Assembly (NCBI RefSeq): GCF_018861065.1
Contig: NZ_JAHKQO010000028.1
Coordinates: 1-64,000 of the forward strand
Direction: 5' to 3'
Source: Paraglaciecola arctica
GTDB lineage: Bacteria > Pseudomonadota > Gammaproteobacteria > Enterobacterales > Alteromonadaceae
Length of the DNA: 64,000 nt
Below are positions 60,650-64,000 of this stretch, in pieces. How positions within the stretch are numbered: position 1 is the stretch's first letter; every line of letters starts with the position of its first letter. A program made the translations under genes and the position numbers. The notes beneath the pieces were generated by a model that was not told the DNA's origin, searched no databases, and worked only from the letters and a program-made list of their open reading frames with translations.

Positions 60650-62473
60650 TTACTCTGCTAATAAACTGATCTTGTTTTTATGGGTTTCAACCAGATCTCC
60701 AAATTGTGGCATCCCTGACAAATTTTTGAAAAAGGGATCGTTTTCTAGGTACCACCAATTATTGTTGAAGTCTTCTACCCATCCGCTCGCTAGGGTCGTT
60801 TCAATTTCTTGTAAGGCAAGATGGTTTTTGCCTAATAGGGCAAGAGTTTGAGCGTACGCCATGTAAGCTTGTTCTGATGAAGCAAGTAATCCCAGCTCGA
60901 AACGTGTGGCTAACGCTTGTAAGATCTTATGGCCATCTTCATATTGTGCATTGGCCAGTAACAAGGCCCCATATAATTGTATCAAGCCAATATCAGCACT
61001 ATTTTGGAGGACACTAAGGTCGTCATTTAGCACGTTGCTGCGTTTCAGTAAATCTAGCGCTTTGTCTGGGTCACCCCCTATCCACCAAGAGTAAGTGACT
61101 GATAAGACAAACCGTTTATTGTCAGGATAACGTGTCGCCCTCTTTTCGAAAAAAGCGTGGCTTAGTTGCTGATCTTGCTGTGCACCGTGTAAAGCAGCTA
61201 AGGTATATAATGTAAAAAAACTATCGTCTTGACCTTTTGAAGCGGTCTGCATTAACTGCTGCGCCTTTTGAGGTTGACGCATTGATAGATAGAAAAGCGC
61301 TAGTGAGTTGCGCTGTTTTGGACCAAGGGCATCATGGTCAATTTCATTCTTTTCAATCCATTTAATGGTGGCTTTCAGTTTACTGAGTTTTAAATTGCTG
61401 TAACCAAACTCTTTTAGCGGATTATTAACTTGCCCTTCATCAAGTTCCAAATATAACTGAAAGTTTGAAAACGCGTTCTCTAACTGCCCCTTGATAAGTT
61501 GGGAAGTAGATAACGCATTATAAATATACGCACAATTAGCACACAAATGGAGGGCTCTGTTTTGCAACTCGATTGCAGCGTCTATTTTTCCCTCATCAAA
61601 ATAGAGCATTGAAAATGCAATAAACGTCCTATGAGTTAATTGATCGTTGTCATATTCCTTTAACCATTCATGAGGGGCAAGTTTGCGTTTTTCTTGAGAA
61701 TTAGTTAGATAGGCCAAAGCCAGAATATTTGCGTCTGTGGGTGCCATTTTTTGCATTTTTTTTGCCAATTCTTTGGCTTTATTGCTGTAGGTAGAACGAG
61801 AATTACCTTCGACTTGGGATAACTGCCAATACGCAAACCCTAACTCTAGCATTGAGTCAATATAATCAGGTTCAATGCTTAGGCTAAGTTGAAAATAGCT
61901 GATTGCTTTTTGGATGTTATGGGCCTGGCCTCTATTAAGGTGAAACTGACCGAGTGAGTAGTGTTGTTGTGCCAAAGGCAGTTTTTTCGTCTTTGTCTCT
62001 GACGTTGGCAAAGTTACACTGAGTAAATAGGTAATGATTAACATTAATAAAACTACTACAAGCCATTTTTTTATCTTTATTTTTAACTTCACTTCATGAT
62101 TTTCGTTTAGCGGCTCCTTAGTGGTGTTGAAAGACGTTGGATGAATGACATCGGCGATTAGTCGATACCCTTTTTTGGAAAGGGTTTCGATATAAACTGG
62201 CTGAGCAGTGTTATCGCCGAGTGCTTTGCGAAGTTGCCCGATCAAATTGTAAATGGCGTTGTCACCTACAAATTCGTCTGGCCAGAGGGCTTCCGATAGT
62301 TGTTGAATACTTATCACTTGGTTCGCATATTTGGAGAAATACAGCAGCAAATCCATCACTTTAGGAATAACCACTATTTTTTGATCATTTTTAAGTAAAC
62401 AGTTTTCTAATGGAATGATAGTCCATTCGCCAATCTGGAGTTGACTTGTGTTGTCTTTTTTAGTGGTATGCAT
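60650..62473 (-). CDS. CadC-like membrane-bound regulator with TPR repeats
   Basis: 607 residues. An OmpR/CadC-type winged helix occupies residues 12-110 (VMDLLLYFSKYANQVISIQQLSEALWP, AIYNLIGQLRKALGDN, YIETLSKKGYRLIA). One membrane helix (about 138-155) separates it from a large C-terminal region of about eight TPR-like helix pairs. Such one-component regulators sense periplasmic signals and act on nearby genes. It is divergent from the serine hydrolase at 62630, its likely target. Confidence 0.87.
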   Translation of the reverse strand: MHTTKKDNTSQLQIGEWTIIPLENCLLKNDQKIVVIPKVMDLLLYFSKYANQVISIQQLSEALWPDEFVGDNAIYNLIGQLRKALGDNTAQPVYIETLSKKGYRLIADVIHPTSFNTTKEPLNENHEVKLKIKIKKWLVVVLLMLIITYLLSVTLPTSETKTKKLPLAQQHYSLGQFHLNRGQAHNIQKAISYFQLSLSIEPDYIDSMLELGFAYWQLSQVEGNSRSTYSNKAKELAKKMQKMAPTDANILALAYLTNSQEKRKLAPHEWLKEYDNDQLTHRTFIAFSMLYFDEGKIDAAIELQNRALHLCANCAYIYNALSTSQLIKGQLENAFSNFQLYLELDEGQVNNPLKEFGYSNLKLSKLKATIKWIEKNEIDHDALGPKQRNSLALFYLSMRQPQKAQQLMQTASKGQDDSFFTLYTLAALHGAQQDQQLSHAFFEKRATRYPDNKRFVLSVTYSWWIGGDPDKALDLLKRSNVLNDDLSVLQNSADIGLIQLYGALLLANAQYEDGHKILQALATRFELGLLASSEQAYMAYAQTLALLGKNHLALQEIETTLASGWVEDFNNNWWYLENDPFFKNLSGMPQFGDLVETHKNKISLLAE

Positions 62474-62629
62474 TTGATTTTATTATGTTTATTATTCTGT
62501 TAGGAAAAAATTAGAATTCGCTAAGGCTTTTTAGTTTGATGCATCTTAGCATAGATGAATCTTTGGTTTAGAAATACGCGGTCGTTTGATTGTTCTGCCG
62601 TTTCTATAGAATTTTTTATTGAGAAAAAT

Positions 62630-64000
62630 ATGGATTTTCACACAGTGTTTGGCCTTGCTGGATTTTATTTAGCCTTTATATCAGTCGGTGTTAATGTGGC
62701 TGAAGCATCACAAAGCGTCACTAAAAATGTTGAAGCGGTGCTCCAGTCTTACCATCAGTATGGTGTATTCAACGGCTCTGTTCTCATTGCGAAAGACAAT
62801 CAAGTGCTCTATCAAAATGGGGTTGGTTTTGCTGATGTTAATAAGAACCTTGCTAATACTCCCAACACTCCCTTTAGAATAGGCTCCCTAAGTAAAACCT
62901 TTACGGCATTGCTGATTATGCAATTGATGGAGCAGAAAAAACTTAAGCTATCTGATTTTGTCCATGAGATTTTACCAGAATATACTTCGGCTGAAGGTCA
63001 AAAAATTACGATTCATCATTTACTCGCTCATACTTCGGGTTTGCCAGGGCACTTTCGGTTGCCTGGTTGGAACGAAGGCAAATACCAGAACAATTTCAGT
63101 AGAGCACAGTGGTTGCAGACTATCAGTGAGTTAGCTCTGTTGTCTGAACCTGGAGAACAATACCAATATGGCAACCTAAATTATTTTTTACTTGGTTGTA
63201 TAATCGAAAAACTGACCGGAATGTCATACCAAACAAACTTACATAAACGTATTTTTCAGCCATCAAATATGCACTCTAGCGGCGTCGAAGACGCCGCAAT
63301 GGATTCTAAAATAGCAACTGTTGGATATAGAATCGGTAAGTCTGTTGGATTCGAAGTCCAATCAGCACTGAACATGCAGGTGTTTTTTGCTGGCGCGAAT
63401 ATTTATTCAACGGCTGTTGATCTGTTTAAATTTGAGCAAGCCTTGTTTTCAGGGAAGTTACTCAAACAACCCACTTTGGATTTTTGGCTCAACACCAAGC
63501 AAAGCTTCGCATGGCAAAAGGATCAGTTAGCTCTGAGTGACAATAATTCCTTGGACTGGTTATCTTATAATGGTCAATTACAGGGTTTTAGCAGCATGTT
63601 AAGTGTACTAGGCGACGCACAAATTGAGACCCTAAACCCCACTAAACGTTTCACTATTATTATCCTTAGTAATAACGGCATAAATTATTGGCTTAAACAG
63701 CAACTTACGTTGGATTTATACGCAGTGTTGGCGGGCCAGCATAACAATTCAAATACTGTTAAGCCGCCAATACCCATCACTTTTATGCTGACTAAGGCAG
63801 CATTAGACGGAACCCTTGAGCAGCAGGTTAGGCATTTATTGACTCATGCTGAAGAATTTGTTGTGAAGGAGCACGAAATAGACTCGTTGGCACAACAGCT
63901 TTTTTGGTCCTCTGCAAGCCACAAAGCTGCAATAGTATGGCTGCTAAATAGCCAACTTTTTCCAAATTCAGATAATGCTCGTAATAAGTTAAAGGCCCTA
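62630..64000 (+). CDS. Serine hydrolase (beta-lactamase/S12-like), cut by the window end
   Basis: 457 residues seen, and the frame is open to the last base. A weak export signal (GFYLAFISVGVNVAEA) is followed by a class C beta-lactamase-like hydrolase with the SxxK motif (GSLSKTFTAL) and the tyrosine motif in YGNLNYFLLG; HTSGLPG is also family-typical. Such proteins are D-amino-peptidases, esterases or beta-lactamases. The ribosome binding site is weak (GAGA). It is divergent from the CadC-like regulator. The end of the gene lies beyond the window. Confidence 0.85.
   Translation, partial: MDFHTVFGLAGFYLAFISVGVNVAEASQSVTKNVEAVLQSYHQYGVFNGSVLIAKDNQVLYQNGVGFADVNKNLANTPNTPFRIGSLSKTFTALLIMQLMEQKKLKLSDFVHEILPEYTSAEGQKITIHHLLAHTSGLPGHFRLPGWNEGKYQNNFSRAQWLQTISELALLSEPGEQYQYGNLNYFLLGCIIEKLTGMSYQTNLHKRIFQPSNMHSSGVEDAAMDSKIATVGYRIGKSVGFEVQSALNMQVFFAGANIYSTAVDLFKFEQALFSGKLLKQPTLDFWLNTKQSFAWQKDQLALSDNNSLDWLSYNGQLQGFSSMLSVLGDAQIETLNPTKRFTIIILSNNGINYWLKQQLTLDLYAVLAGQHNNSNTVKPPIPITFMLTKAALDGTLEQQVRHLLTHAEEFVVKEHEIDSLAQQLFWSSASHKAAIVWLLNSQLFPNSDNARNKLKAL

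Noticed and set aside
1-64000. tRNA, rRNA, CRISPR arrays, prophage or insertion sequences
   Set aside because: Looked for on both strands by eye; no cloverleaf-like ends, regularly spaced repeats, integrases or transposases were seen.

Overview
The window looks like part of the chromosome of a marine gammaproteobacterium in the Alteromonadales (Paraglaciecola/Glaciecola/Alteromonas-like). The evidence is the FadR, NhaB, DsbB, RimK and FdhD orthologues, a TonB receptor with a TRAP transporter, several cyclic-di-GMP proteins, and modest GC content. No rRNA, tRNA, CRISPR array, prophage or insertion sequence was seen. The genus is an inference.

Layout. 0-12 kb: asnB, a DHH phosphoesterase, an M28 peptidase lipoprotein, a DUF3025 protein, a Yip1-family protein, an ABC-2 exporter pair, a diguanylate cyclase and a KefB-type antiporter. 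12-22 kb: an EAL phosphodiesterase, a BCCP-carboxyltransferase fusion, rimK, and a leftward run of DUF432, MscS, a QEGLA metallohydrolase and a second MscS. 22-24 kb: a small unknown gene under a near-consensus LexA box, an AraC/GyrI-like regulator and a DUF1456 protein.

24-38 kb is the most interesting part. An aldo/keto reductase, an Fe(II)/2-oxoglutarate dioxygenase and a YeiH/PSE-type exporter run rightward. A TonB receptor, and a GH31 glycosidase with a complete TRAP transporter, run leftward beside a HutC-type GntR regulator. The same palindrome, core GTCTTATATAAGAC, lies upstream of the reductase operon and the TonB receptor, and a partly degenerate copy lies upstream of the GH31-TRAP operon. 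I read the whole block as one regulon for uptake and breakdown of a glycoside. The dioxygenase, aldehyde reductase and sulfate-exporter-family trio makes an organosulfonate such as a sulfosugar plausible, though the GH31 protein lacks the sulfonate-binding residues I know from YihQ. A degenerate K+-channel-like RCK protein sits between the two arms.

38-47 kb: a PH-domain protein, a small PspB-like protein, an acyltransferase, a CIA30 protein, an ECF sigma factor fused to a membrane domain with pentapeptide-like repeats, a saccharopine-dehydrogenase-like reductase, DUF2855, DUF4920, an unknown acidic protein and FdhD. 47-59 kb: dsbB, then nhaB and fadR in divergent orientation, two phasins, a TMEM175-like channel, a patatin lipase, DUF445, a ParA-like ATPase, a TetR regulator and a wax ester synthase/DGAT. 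This stretch is rich in neutral-lipid and polyester genes. FadR-box-like sites precede both fadR and the lipase. 59-64 kb: a protein with a degenerate HD-GYP-like domain, a CadC-like TPR regulator, and a divergent serine hydrolase cut by the window edge.

Start codons were adjusted where a ribosome binding site favoured a different start. All homology statements come from reading motifs, not from database searches.
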